DNA of 9,883 nucleotides, from assembly GCA_023433465.1 (NCBI GenBank), contig JAEZCR010000159.1, positions 1 to 9,883 on the forward strand, written 5' to 3'. Numbering within the stretch: position 1 is the first letter of the stretch; every line of letters begins with the position of its first letter. A program made the position numbers and the translations under genes. The stretch comes from Pseudomonadota bacterium (GTDB lineage Bacteria; Pseudomonadota; Gammaproteobacteria; Steroidobacterales; Steroidobacteraceae). Shown here piece after piece: positions 1-5,863 of the stretch. The notes beneath the pieces are model-generated. The model saw only the letters and a list, made by a program, of their open reading frames with translations. It did not search any database and was not told the origin of the DNA.

Positions 1-897
1 GTCGTCACGTGCGCGCGCGGGAGCTCCGATCACGCGGCGACGTTCGCCAAGTACATCATCGAAACGCACGCGCGCGTGCTCACCTCCTCCGCCGCGCCGT
101 CGCTGACATCCGTCTACGACACGACGACCGGCTCGCGCGACGTGTTGTTCATCGCCATTTCGCAGTCCGGCCGCAGCCCCGATCTCGTTGCGAGCGCGCG
201 CAACGCACGCGCCGCTGGCGCGCTCGTCGTCGCGTTGTGCAACACGCCGAATTCGCCGCTCGCGGCGGAGGCCGACCACGCGATCGATCTGCACGCGGGC
301 CCCGAACGCAGCGTCGCCGCGACCAAGTCGTTCATCGCCTCGCTGACCGCGCTCGTGCACCTGGTGGCCGAATGGTGCCAGGACCAGGCCCTGCTCGGCG
401 CGTTGCACGCCGCTCCCGCCGCGCTCGCGCGGGCGAACTCCATCGACTGGAGTCCAGCGCTCGCGCACCTGCGCGCGGCGACCAATCTGTTCGTGCTGGG
501 CCGCGGGTATGGACTGGGCATCGCCCAGGAGGCCGCGCTCAAGCTCAAGGAAACCTGCGGACTCCACGCCGAGGCCTTCAGCTCGGCCGAGGTTCAGCAT
601 GGGCCGATGGCGCTCGTCGGGCAGGGCTTTCCGGTCCTCGCGTTCTCGCAATCCGACGAAACGCGCCCGGGCATCGAATCGGTCGCGCGGGATTTCGCCG
701 CGCGCGGCGCGCACGTGATGCTCGCCGGCGGCGTGGCGGAAGGCGCGATCTCGCTGCCCGTGGTCACGGCCCATCCCGTCATCGAGCCGTTGCTCATGAT
801 CCAGAGCTTCTACAATCTGGCCGCGGAACTCGCGGTCGCGCGCGGAATGAACCCCGACGTGCCACCGCACCTGCGGAAGGTGACCGAGACGTATTGA
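1..897 (+). CDS. nagB-II: Glucosamine-6-phosphate deaminase, SIS-domain type (NagB-II), 5'-truncated
   Basis: The reading frame is open from the window edge (298 residues visible); the start and about 40 residues lie outside. Two SIS (sugar isomerase) domains are seen. The first covers residues 4-120, with the phosphosugar-binding pieces CARGSSDHAATFAKY and ISQSGRSPD. The second covers about residues 155-290, with VLGRGYGLGIAQEAALKLKE and SSAEVQHGPMALV. The C-terminus, PPHLRKVTETY, resembles the deaminase NagB-II/AgaS rather than GlmS, and there is room only for SIS domains, not for a glutaminase domain. NagB-II converts glucosamine-6-phosphate to fructose-6-phosphate and ammonia in the cytoplasm. 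The gene overlaps nagA by one base (TGATG), so the two are probably translationally coupled in a GlcNAc catabolic operon like those of Shewanella and Xanthomonas. Alternative: another SIS aldose-ketose isomerase or deaminase acting on a galactosamine sugar (AgaS). Confidence 0.87.
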   Translation, partial: VVTCARGSSDHAATFAKYIIETHARVLTSSAAPSLTSVYDTTTGSRDVLFIAISQSGRSPDLVASARNARAAGALVVALCNTPNSPLAAEADHAIDLHAGPERSVAATKSFIASLTALVHLVAEWCQDQALLGALHAAPAALARANSIDWSPALAHLRAATNLFVLGRGYGLGIAQEAALKLKETCGLHAEAFSSAEVQHGPMALVGQGFPVLAFSQSDETRPGIESVARDFAARGAHVMLAGGVAEGAISLPVVTAHPVIEPLLMIQSFYNLAAELAVARGMNPDVPPHLRKVTETY

Positions 898-2084
898 TGC
901 ACGCATTGACCAATGGCCTCGTACTGCGGGACACCGGCTTCGCCGAAGGACTGACCGTGCTCGTCGACGGGACGCGGATCGTCGCCGTGGTTTCGGACGA
1001 CGACCCGCGAATCGCACAGGCGCAGGAACACGATCTCGGCGGCCACCTGCTGTTGCCCGGATTCATCGATACGCAGGTCAACGGCGGCGGCGGGCAGTTG
1101 TTCAACGACTCGCCGACGGTGGAGACCATTCGCGCGATCGGCGCCGCGCACCGCCCGTTCGGCACCACGGGATTCCTGCCCACCCTGATCAGCGACGACC
1201 TGGAGATCATCGAGCGCGCGCTCGCCGCGGTCTCGCAGGCGATCGAACAGCGCGTACCTGGCGTGCTGGGAATACACATCGAAGGTCCGTTCCTGAGTCC
1301 CGAGCGCAAGGGCGCGCACGACGTCGCCAAGCTGCGCCGGCTCGATTCCGAGGCCGTCAAACTACTGTCCACGCATATCGGCGGGCGCACGCTGGTCACG
1401 CTCGCGCCGGAGCTGACCACGCCGTCGTTCGTGCGCGAACTCACCGAGGCGGGTGTGATCGTCGCCGCCGGGCACACGAACGCGAGCTTCGCTCAGGTAC
1501 GCGCGGCGCTCGACGTGGGCCTGCGCGGCTTCACGCACCTGTTCAACGCGATGTCCCCGCTCGGCGCGCGCGAACCCGGCGTCGTGGGCGCGGCGCTCGA
1601 CGACGTGGCGAGTTTCTGCGGGATCATCGTCGACGGCATACACGTCGATCCGGTCGTGCTGAGAATCGCTCTGCGCAGCCGGCCGCACGATCGCTTCGTG
1701 CTCGTGACCGATGCCATGCCGAACATCGGCACCGATCTCACCGAGTTCCGTCTCGCGGGCAAACGCGTCGAGGTCCGGGACGACCGGCTGCTCGACGAGA
1801 CTGGCACGCTCGCGGGCGCCAATCTCACGATGGCGCGCGCCGTCGCGAATGCGGTCGACATGCTCGACCTCGACTTGCGCCGCGCGGTGCGCATGGCGAG
1901 CACGCAGCCCGCCGCCTACCTCAAGCTCGAACGCGTGCTCGGCCGGATCGAAGCGGGATATCTCGCGAACTTCGTATTGGCGGACGAGAAGCTCGCCGTC
2001 ATCGAGACGTGGATAGACGGCGAACGGATGTCACATCGCCCGCTCGTGCCGGCTCGCGAATTCGAGCGCGCCACGCCTTCCTGA
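897..2084 (+). CDS. nagA: N-acetylglucosamine-6-phosphate deacetylase NagA
   Basis: This 395-residue amidohydrolase removes acetate from GlcNAc-6-phosphate to give glucosamine-6-phosphate, the substrate of the upstream deaminase. The entry motif of the TIM barrel is PGFIDTQVNGGGG (54-66). Metal ligands follow the E. coli NagA pattern: E129 in HIEGPF, H193 in AGHT and H214 in FTHLFNAM. H249 in DGIHV and the catalytic D272 in TDAMPNIG are also present. The C-terminal part, with ASTQPAAYL and GRIEAGYLANFVLAD (349-363), returns to the small beta-sandwich typical of the family. Length fits E. coli NagA (382). The ATG at 897 shares its A with the stop codon of the preceding gene. The same frame stays open far upstream, but those residues are an arginine-rich shadow of the SIS gene. 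The stop lies one base from the stop of the convergent methyltransferase gene. Confidence 0.95.
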   Translation: MHALTNGLVLRDTGFAEGLTVLVDGTRIVAVVSDDDPRIAQAQEHDLGGHLLLPGFIDTQVNGGGGQLFNDSPTVETIRAIGAAHRPFGTTGFLPTLISDDLEIIERALAAVSQAIEQRVPGVLGIHIEGPFLSPERKGAHDVAKLRRLDSEAVKLLSTHIGGRTLVTLAPELTTPSFVRELTEAGVIVAAGHTNASFAQVRAALDVGLRGFTHLFNAMSPLGAREPGVVGAALDDVASFCGIIVDGIHVDPVVLRIALRSRPHDRFVLVTDAMPNIGTDLTEFRLAGKRVEVRDDRLLDETGTLAGANLTMARAVANAVDMLDLDLRRAVRMASTQPAAYLKLERVLGRIEAGYLANFVLADEKLAVIETWIDGERMSHRPLVPAREFERATPS

Positions 2085-2085
2085 T

Positions 2086-2931
2086 TCAGCGCGCGCCGCG
2101 CGCCCGCACGCGCCAGCAGGCCGCCGTGAACCGCACGTCGCCTCCCCGGACGAAAGGATCGAAGCCCGCGCGAACGGCCGCCACGACCTTGTCCCGGGTC
2201 GCGGCGTCAACCTGCTGCATCGCGAGTCCCACCGGACCCAGCCGCGTCATGTAGCGCTCGAGCTCCCGGGCTGGAAACACGCAGGGCACGTCGATCGGAT
2301 CGATTTCGACGCGGGCCCAGCCGGCCTGCTCGAGGATCAGTCGTACCCGCTGCCGGTCCGCGAACGCGAACTGGCCGGGTGCATCGGGCCGGCGCGGCGG
2401 AAGGTCAGGTAGATAGGGCACCGCGGCCCGCTCGGCGGCCGTCATGAAGGGATTCTCCGCGGGGCTACGAAAGACGGCGAGGTCCAGCCAGGCGTCGTCG
2501 GTGGCCGCCCTGTGCAGATTCGCGAACGCGCGCACCGTGTCCTCGAAGAACATGACGCCGAAACGCGAGATGAAGCGGTCGAAGCTCGCGGCCTCGAAGG
2601 CATACGTCTGCGCGTCCGCGCAGATGAAAGTTGCATGCGAGCCCGCGCGCGACGCCCGCTCGCGCGCGAGCGCGATCATGGGCTCCGAAAGATCGATGCC
2701 GACGGCGCGCCCGCGTGCGCCGAGCCGGCGCGCCGCGGCGAGCGTCGTGGCGCCCGTGCCGCAGCCGATGTCGAGCACTCGCGCGCCGGACTCCTCTTCG
2801 ATCGGCTCGACGAGCATCCTCTCGAAGAGTTCGAACATTCCATCCAGCAACTCCTGGGCTTCGACCCAGGCCTGTCCCGCGGGTCCGTTCCACAACTTCG
2901 TCTGGTCGACGACCCCTTGATTGCCGCTCAT
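2086..2931 (-). CDS. Class I SAM-dependent methyltransferase (UbiE-like), substrate unknown
   Basis: The 281-residue protein has the class I Rossmann methyltransferase pattern. Motif I is VLDIGCGTGATT (52-63), binding S-adenosylmethionine. The acidic end of strand 2 is VGIDLSEPM (77-85), motif II is CADAQTYAF (104-112), followed by FDRFISRFGVMFFED (117-131). The N-terminal WNGPAGQAWVEAQELLD and the later FAFADRQRVRLILEQAGW are typical of a large group of uncharacterised UbiE-like methyltransferases. The post-motif segment lacks the usual 'PGG' turn (TDDAWLDLAVF instead). I chose ATG 2931, not the in-frame ATG at 2979, because a strong promoter lies over 2965-2995 and GAGGCGAAGG sits just before 2931. 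Its own promoter has MerR/SoxR-type spacing, so the gene may belong to a redox or drug stress response. Substrate cannot be read from sequence. Confidence 0.88.
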   Translation of the reverse strand: MSGNQGVVDQTKLWNGPAGQAWVEAQELLDGMFELFERMLVEPIEEESGARVLDIGCGTGATTLAAARRLGARGRAVGIDLSEPMIALARERASRAGSHATFICADAQTYAFEAASFDRFISRFGVMFFEDTVRAFANLHRAATDDAWLDLAVFRSPAENPFMTAAERAAVPYLPDLPPRRPDAPGQFAFADRQRVRLILEQAGWARVEIDPIDVPCVFPARELERYMTRLGPVGLAMQQVDAATRDKVVAAVRAGFDPFVRGGDVRFTAACWRVRARGAR

Positions 2932-2964
2932 CCTTCGCCTCGCGTGTGTCTTCCAACGCACGCC

Positions 2965-2995
2965 AGTGTGCCAACTCAATCCGACTTGAGGTCAA
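2965..2995 (-). promoter_or_regulatory. MerR-family promoter with SoxR-like operator, upstream of the methyltransferase gene
   Basis: Reading the minus strand, TTGACC (2995-2990) is followed by exactly 19 bases and then CACACT (2970-2965). A 19-bp spacer is the hallmark of promoters activated by MerR-family regulators, which untwist the over-long spacer. The spacer region contains CCTCAAGT and, five... four bases later, TTGAG, matching 13 of 18 positions of the E. coli SoxR box CCTCAAGTTAACTTGAGG. Predicted transcription start near 2958 leaves a leader of about 27 nt with GAGGCGAAGG before ATG 2931. The left half-site is excellent, the right half and the -10 are weaker. No MerR-family gene is present in the window. 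Confidence 0.6.
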
Positions 2996-3000
2996 GAGGC

Positions 3001-3020
3001 GCCGGCCGCATCAGGCCGGC
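3001..3020 (-). terminator. GC hairpin over the stop of the small membrane-protein gene
   Basis: GCCGGCC (3001-3007) and GGCCGGC (3014-3020) form a perfect 7-bp stem around a 6-base loop that contains the TGA stop of the membrane-protein gene. It could end or slow transcription of the HAD/membrane-protein unit before the separate methyltransferase promoter. No T-run follows on the minus strand, so it is not a classical intrinsic terminator; it may instead be an RNA 3'-end stabiliser or chance in GC-rich DNA. Confidence 0.25.
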
Positions 3021-3235
3021 GTGGAGTCCTCCGGTTTCGAGCGCACCAGCGTCCACGCCGCGGCGAGGAACACGAGACCGTTGGCGACGACCACCGGCAC
3101 GGCGCCGATCAGCGTTCCGTAGACGATCCACAACGTCGCGCCGACCATCTGCGCGGCGCGCAGCAGCGCGGGCCGCTTGAAGAAATAGGAACCGACGAAG
3201 ATCGCGGTGGCGATCCAACCGAGCATTTCGTTCAT
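3011..3235 (-). CDS. Small three-helix membrane protein, YgjV/SemiSWEET-like
   Basis: This 74-residue protein is almost entirely hydrophobic. Three probable transmembrane segments are seen: about residues 5-20 (LGWIATAIFVGSYFF), 27-44 (AAQMVGATLWIVYGTLIG) and 46-64 (VPVVVANGLVFLAAAWTLV). They are joined by short loops such as KRPALLR, and the tail is RSKPEDSTPA. The layout GW-x-GSYFFKR-x-LR-x-VGATLWIVYG resembles the YgjV family and the three-helix PQ-loop or SemiSWEET-type units; function in YgjV is unknown. Start is ATG 3235, ten bases after the stop of the upstream HAD gene (ATG 3226, residue 4, is an alternative). Likely co-transcribed with that phosphatase. I would not claim sugar transport from this sequence alone. 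Confidence 0.75.
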   Translation of the reverse strand: MNEMLGWIATAIFVGSYFFKRPALLRAAQMVGATLWIVYGTLIGAVPVVVANGLVFLAAAWTLVRSKPEDSTPA

Positions 3236-3245
3236 GGCCGCGCCC

Positions 3246-4067
3246 TCAGACCGCCGCCGCGAGTTCGAGGCCGGGCAATTCGCGGATCAACACGCGGTCC
3301 GTGCGATCGCGCTGCCACTCGTCGAGCACGAGGCCGGTGGACTCCAGCAGCGTGCGGATCTCGCCAGGCCGCAGGCCCAGCAACTGGTCGAGCAACGGCA
3401 CCAATACACTGCAGGCGTGGTCGCTCAGCACGGTGCTGCGCGCGATGCGCGCGAGCTGGCGGTTCTCGGACACTGCGATCGTGAAGCCGTCGCCGTTGTT
3501 GACGTGCAGCATCACGTGGATGTCCGAGCTGCCGTCGCCCATGTAGACGATGCGGTCGGACGAGACGCCCGCGCGCTGCGCCAGCTCGTCGAGCACGGCC
3601 ACCTTGCCGTACCCCGCGCGTACGCGATTGATTGCGCGCACCTCGCCACTGTGCGAGTCGTAGTCGAACTCGGTAGCGAAGATGTTCTCGGGCGGCACGA
3701 TGCCTTCGAGCGCGGAGACCACGACTTCGCGCGGCGCCGCGGACACGACGAAGAACGAGAACGAGGCGCCGTCGATGCCGCGCTCGAGGAAGTCGACGAA
3801 GGAGCGCAATCCGCCCTTGAGGCGCACGCGATTGCCGGCTTCGATGAGGTGTTCGCGGCGCACGCCGCGGAATTCGGGATCGTGACGGATCAGGTAGGCG
3901 AGCTCACCGCCCTGCTGGACCAGGTGGCTGCGCGCGAGGCCCGCGACCTTGTGTTCGAAGCCGTGCACCCCGAGCAGTTCGCTCAGCTCGAAGCCCGAAT
4001 CGTTGAAGCTCAGCGTCTGGTCGAAATCGGACGCGAGCAGGAAATGTTTCGCGATTCTCGTATTCAC
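3246..4067 (-). CDS. HAD-superfamily phosphatase (SerB/MtnX-like), substrate unknown
   Basis: The 273-residue protein shows all four HAD motifs. Motif I is ASDFDQTLS (12-20), with nucleophile D14 and acid/base D16. Motif II is VVSAAP (107-112), with S109. Motif III is K155 in GYGK, and motif IV is GDGSSD (177-182), with D178 and D182 for magnesium. The region between motifs I and II forms a helical C1-type cap (about residues 24-95), as in SerB-like HAD-IB enzymes. It should be a soluble magnesium-dependent phosphomonoesterase. Start is GTG 4067: GGAG lies six bases before it, and an in-frame TAG lies two codons upstream, so translation cannot begin further out. It is followed after 10 bases by the small membrane-protein gene. 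No residue identifies the substrate; a phosphoserine phosphatase role would be speculative. Confidence 0.86.
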   Translation of the reverse strand: MNTRIAKHFLLASDFDQTLSFNDSGFELSELLGVHGFEHKVAGLARSHLVQQGGELAYLIRHDPEFRGVRREHLIEAGNRVRLKGGLRSFVDFLERGIDGASFSFFVVSAAPREVVVSALEGIVPPENIFATEFDYDSHSGEVRAINRVRAGYGKVAVLDELAQRAGVSSDRIVYMGDGSSDIHVMLHVNNGDGFTIAVSENRQLARIARSTVLSDHACSVLVPLLDQLLGLRPGEIRTLLESTGLVLDEWQRDRTDRVLIRELPGLELAAAV

Positions 4068-4140
4068 AAACTACTCCATGTCGGCTGCCCCTCGTCGCCA
4101 TGTGTTGCAGGGGACCTTAACAGCGGAAACGATGCGAAAA

Positions 4141-4156
4141 GGAGATTGCGATCACA
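4141..4156 (-). promoter_or_regulatory. Possible CRP/Clp-type operator upstream of the HAD gene
   Basis: On the minus strand TGTGA-TCGCAA-TCTCC has one perfect CRP half-site and 3 of 5 matches in the other, with the correct 6-bp spacing (consensus TGTGA-N6-TCACA). It is centred roughly 39 bp before a transcription start expected from a TGTTAA -10 at 4122-4117, near the class II activator position. This is only a weak pattern match. Confidence 0.22.
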
Positions 4157-4326
4157 TGAGATTGCTGAAATTTTTTCGTCCACCGCTGAATCGCGGGCTT
4201 CCTGCGCCGACTTGGAGCGGCGCCGGGGACGGTCGCGATGCAATGGTGCACCGCACGCACCGCCGCCTGCGCTTGACCCGAAACGGTAACTTTTCACCTT
4301 GCGGAACGCACGCCTGGCTTCCGGGC

Positions 4327-4354
4327 TGGAATCGACCTTGCGCCGGCGCATACT
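4327..4354 (+). promoter_or_regulatory. Candidate promoter of the beta-roll gene (sigma54-like or sigma70 -10)
   Basis: TGG at 4327-4329 and TTGC at 4338-4341 have the GG/GC spacing of a sigma54 -24/-12 promoter (TGGCAC-N5-TTGC), although the central bases ATC do not match. Just downstream CATACT (4349-4354) could be a sigma70 -10, but no good -35 lies 17 bp before it. Either reading places transcription start shortly before the strong ribosome-binding site. The evidence does not decide between them. Confidence 0.2.
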
Positions 4355-4376
4355 CCCGGCGGGGCATCTAACAACC

Positions 4377-4382
4377 AGGAGG
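4377..4382 (+). promoter_or_regulatory. Full-consensus ribosome-binding site
   Basis: AGGAGG lies five bases before ATG 4388. It is the best Shine-Dalgarno sequence in the window, where most starts have weak sites or rely on coupling, and it fixes the start of the beta-roll gene. Confidence 0.85.
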
Positions 4383-4387
4383 TCGAC

Positions 4388-5014
4388 ATGGCAACGAAGA
4401 AGAAGGCCAAACGTCCCAGGAAGAGCAAGGCGAAAAGGAAGAGCGTGACCACCTCGGCACGGATCGTCGCGCTGGAGAAGCAGGTCAAGGCATTGACCGA
4501 TGTGATCACGGTGACCGGCGGCGCCGCTTGCCGCACCGTCGTCATCAAGGGCAACCTGCAGATCATCAACGGCATGGGCCGGACCGATCGCACCAATGGC
4601 TGCGGCAATCTCATCATCGGGTACAACGAACTGCCGCCGGCCTCTTCCGGGTGGCCGTCCACACGCACGGGTTCGCACAACCTGGTCATCGGGCGATATC
4701 ACAGCCATGCGAGTTATGCGGGTCTGCTGTCGGGCGAAATGAACCTCGTCTCGGCGGCCGCGCCTTCCTCCGCGGTCGTCGGTGGGTCAGAAGGCTCGGC
4801 TAACGCAGACCGCGTCGTCGTGATGGGTGGTCAGGAAGGCAAGGGCAATGCGGCACGCTCCGTGGTCATCGGAGGCTTCGACAATGGCGCGAGTGCGGGG
4901 GCGAATCTGTCCGTGTGCATCGGTGGCACGAACAACCGGGCGGATGCGTCCCAATCGACGCTGCTCGGCGGCTCCGGCCTGACCACCACGACGCCCGGGG
5001 AAAGGATTCCCTGA
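4388..5014 (+). CDS. Orphan beta-roll repeat protein with polybasic tail, trimeric autotransporter head-like
   Basis: The 208-residue product has three parts. Residues 4-18 are extremely basic (11 of 15 are K or R). Residues 24-39, ARIVALEKQVKALTDV, have a heptad-like helix pattern suited to a short coiled coil. From residue 50 on, the chain is glycine-rich strand-turn repeats. NGCGNLIIGYNE (70-81) and TGSHNLVIG (94-102) precede units with GG pairs at 132, 147, 162, 179 and 194, a period of about 15 residues, as in SAVVGG, RVVVMGG and RSVVIGG. This resembles YadA-type head repeats and the 'GNLIIGYNE...TGSHNLVVG' proteins scattered through several phyla. There is no signal peptide, no membrane anchor and no outer-membrane barrel. 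Two AGG arginine codons in the tail contrast with the CGC-rich neighbours, hinting at transfer. It stands alone between a promoter region and a terminator. Function is unknown; it may trimerise. Confidence 0.82.
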   Translation: MATKKKAKRPRKSKAKRKSVTTSARIVALEKQVKALTDVITVTGGAACRTVVIKGNLQIINGMGRTDRTNGCGNLIIGYNELPPASSGWPSTRTGSHNLVIGRYHSHASYAGLLSGEMNLVSAAAPSSAVVGGSEGSANADRVVVMGGQEGKGNAARSVVIGGFDNGASAGANLSVCIGGTNNRADASQSTLLGGSGLTTTTPGERIP

Positions 5015-5023
5015 CGTCGAAAG

Positions 5024-5059
5024 ACACGGCGCGGCGATCGCCGCGCCGTGTTGTTGATT
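5024..5059 (+). terminator. Palindromic terminator between the beta-roll gene and tRNA-Thr
   Basis: Bases 5024-5051 are a perfect 28-bp palindrome (14-base arm ACACGGCGCGGCGA), starting nine bases after the stop codon. The plus strand continues with TTGTTGATT, a moderately T-rich tail, so it can act as an intrinsic terminator for the beta-roll gene. Being symmetric, it may also end the tRNA transcript coming from the other side. Confidence 0.65.
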
Positions 5060-5067
5060 CAGGAGCT

Positions 5068-5143
5068 TGGTGCCGGCTGCAGGGATCGAACCCGCGACAT
5101 CCAGTTTACAAAACTGGCGCTCTACCAACTGAGCTAAGCCGGC
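5068..5143 (-). tRNA. tRNA-Thr, anticodon TGT
   Basis: On the minus strand the 76 bases fold as a complete tRNA. The acceptor stem pairs GCCGGCT with AGCCGGC, followed by discriminator A and an encoded CCA (5070-5068). The D arm starts TAGCTCAGTTGGTAGAGC. The anticodon stem is CCAGT/ACTGG around loop TTTGTAA, giving anticodon TGT at 5110-5108. The T arm is GCGGG-TTCGATC-CCTGC. It reads ACA and, by wobble, other threonine codons. It follows the SPOR gene on the same strand, matching the place of thrU after birA-coaA in E. coli. Confidence 0.97.
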
Positions 5144-5170
5144 GTTCCGGAAGGTGACTCGACGCGGGCG

Positions 5171-5176
5171 ATTTTA
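5171..5176 (-). promoter_or_regulatory. Candidate -10 element of the tRNA-Thr gene
   Basis: On the minus strand TAAAAT (5176-5171) is followed by the GC-rich stretch CGCCCGCG, a typical discriminator of stringently controlled stable-RNA promoters, and lies about 28 bases before the tRNA 5' end. No good -35 hexamer is seen 16-18 bp upstream. The tRNA may also be made from the upstream operon transcript. Confidence 0.35.
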
Positions 5177-5196
5177 TGCGCTCGACGTGCGCCGGG

Positions 5197-5847
5197 CTAT
5201 TCCGCGGCCGCATTTCCCGCAGCCGGAGCCCCGGATTCGGCGGGGCATGGCCGGAATTCGAGCTCCGCATCGCCCGCCTTGAACTTCTGGCCCTCGAGCG
5301 GCGGCGAGCCGGATTTGAGAGTCAGGTCCAGCCAGATGGTCGAAGCTTTCTTCTCGCGCGCCTCGATTTGCGGCAGGAGCTGCAACCGCGCGACGCGTTC
5401 GGATTGCGCGAACGCGCGCTGTTCGTCCGAGAACACGCCGAGCGAGATTCGGCGCGAACCGGCCTCGCCCACCACCTGCGCATCGGTGATGCCGCCGCGA
5501 TTGAGGCGCTCGATCAGCCGGCGCTCCGCGGTGGGTGTGACGGGCGCTTCGAGATAGACCCAGTAGCCGTCGAGCAGGCGCTCTTCCTCCTCGCGCGGCA
5601 CGGATGCATATCCCGCATCGATCAGAGTCTGCCGCGCGCGCGCGGCGAGGGCTGAATTGGCGAACGGCCCGACGGTGACACAACTTCCATCGAGGACGAC
5701 CCCGGGCGCGGATTCGCTCGCGAGCTGCAACGGCGGCGCGGACACGGCCGCTGACACCGGCAGCGCCGGATCCTTCGGGGCAAGCCAGTGCGACCACGCG
5801 AAATACGCGAGGTTTACGAGGAGGAGTACGAGAAGGACGACACGCAC
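5197..5847 (-). CDS. Membrane-anchored SPOR-domain protein
   Basis: The 216-residue protein starts with one transmembrane anchor (residues 2-18, RVVLLVLLLVNLAYFAW). A proline/alanine-rich linker leads to a periplasmic SPOR domain from about residue 54 to 155 (DGSCVTVGPFANSALAARAR ... WVYLE ... ISLGVFSDEQRAFAQSE). SPOR domains bind peptidoglycan strands stripped of stem peptides, often at the division site. The C-terminal 50 residues are a less conserved strand-rich tail ending alanine-rich. I chose GTG 5847, because residues upstream of it do not resemble a protein start and family members begin with MR plus a hydrophobic stretch. There is no Shine-Dalgarno sequence, but the coaX stop is only 16 bases upstream, so translation is probably coupled. 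The in-frame ATG at 5976 lies inside coaX and is unlikely. Exact role is unknown. Confidence 0.85.
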   Translation of the reverse strand: MRVVLLVLLLVNLAYFAWSHWLAPKDPALPVSAAVSAPPLQLASESAPGVVLDGSCVTVGPFANSALAARARQTLIDAGYASVPREEEERLLDGYWVYLEAPVTPTAERRLIERLNRGGITDAQVVGEAGSRRISLGVFSDEQRAFAQSERVARLQLLPQIEAREKKASTIWLDLTLKSGSPPLEGQKFKAGDAELEFRPCPAESGAPAAGNAAAE

Positions 5848-5863
5848 GCGAGGCGCGAGTGTA

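Larger units (their letters stand above)
4068..4387. other. Gene-free divergent region of 320 bp
   Basis: No credible gene is seen between the divergent GTG 4067 and ATG 4388. The stretch is less GC-rich than its flanks around 4110-4185, with a run of six T at 4171-4176, as expected for a promoter region. It holds a CRP-like site, a possible -10 for the HAD gene (TGTTAA on the minus strand, 4122-4117), and candidate promoter elements close to the plus-strand gene. Overlapping open frames here have arginine-rich, low-complexity translations and are shadows. Confidence 0.7.

Noticed and set aside
9..896. Frame open upstream of nagA, which would give a 691-residue fusion protein
   Set aside because: The upstream residues are arginine-rich low-complexity sequence and overlap the well-supported SIS gene in another frame; NagA homology begins at 897.
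2932..2979. Longer methyltransferase start at ATG 2979
   Set aside because: It lies inside the predicted promoter spacer, and the extra residues are not family-like; ATG 2931 has a ribosome-binding sequence.
3207..4289. Long plus-strand open frame of 360 codons opposite the HAD gene
   Set aside because: Histidine/alanine/arginine-rich translation with no motif, fully antisense to a gene with all four HAD motifs.
4388..4441. Basic tail as a sign of a histone H1-like or nuclear-targeted protein
   Set aside because: Only the first 18 residues are basic; the rest is a beta-roll, and there is no AKP-type H1 repeat. Noted as a tail only.
5068..5143. tRNA-Thr as a proven attachment site of an integrative element
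   Set aside because: No integrase and no direct repeat of the tRNA 3' end are visible in the window, so only the synteny break is reported.
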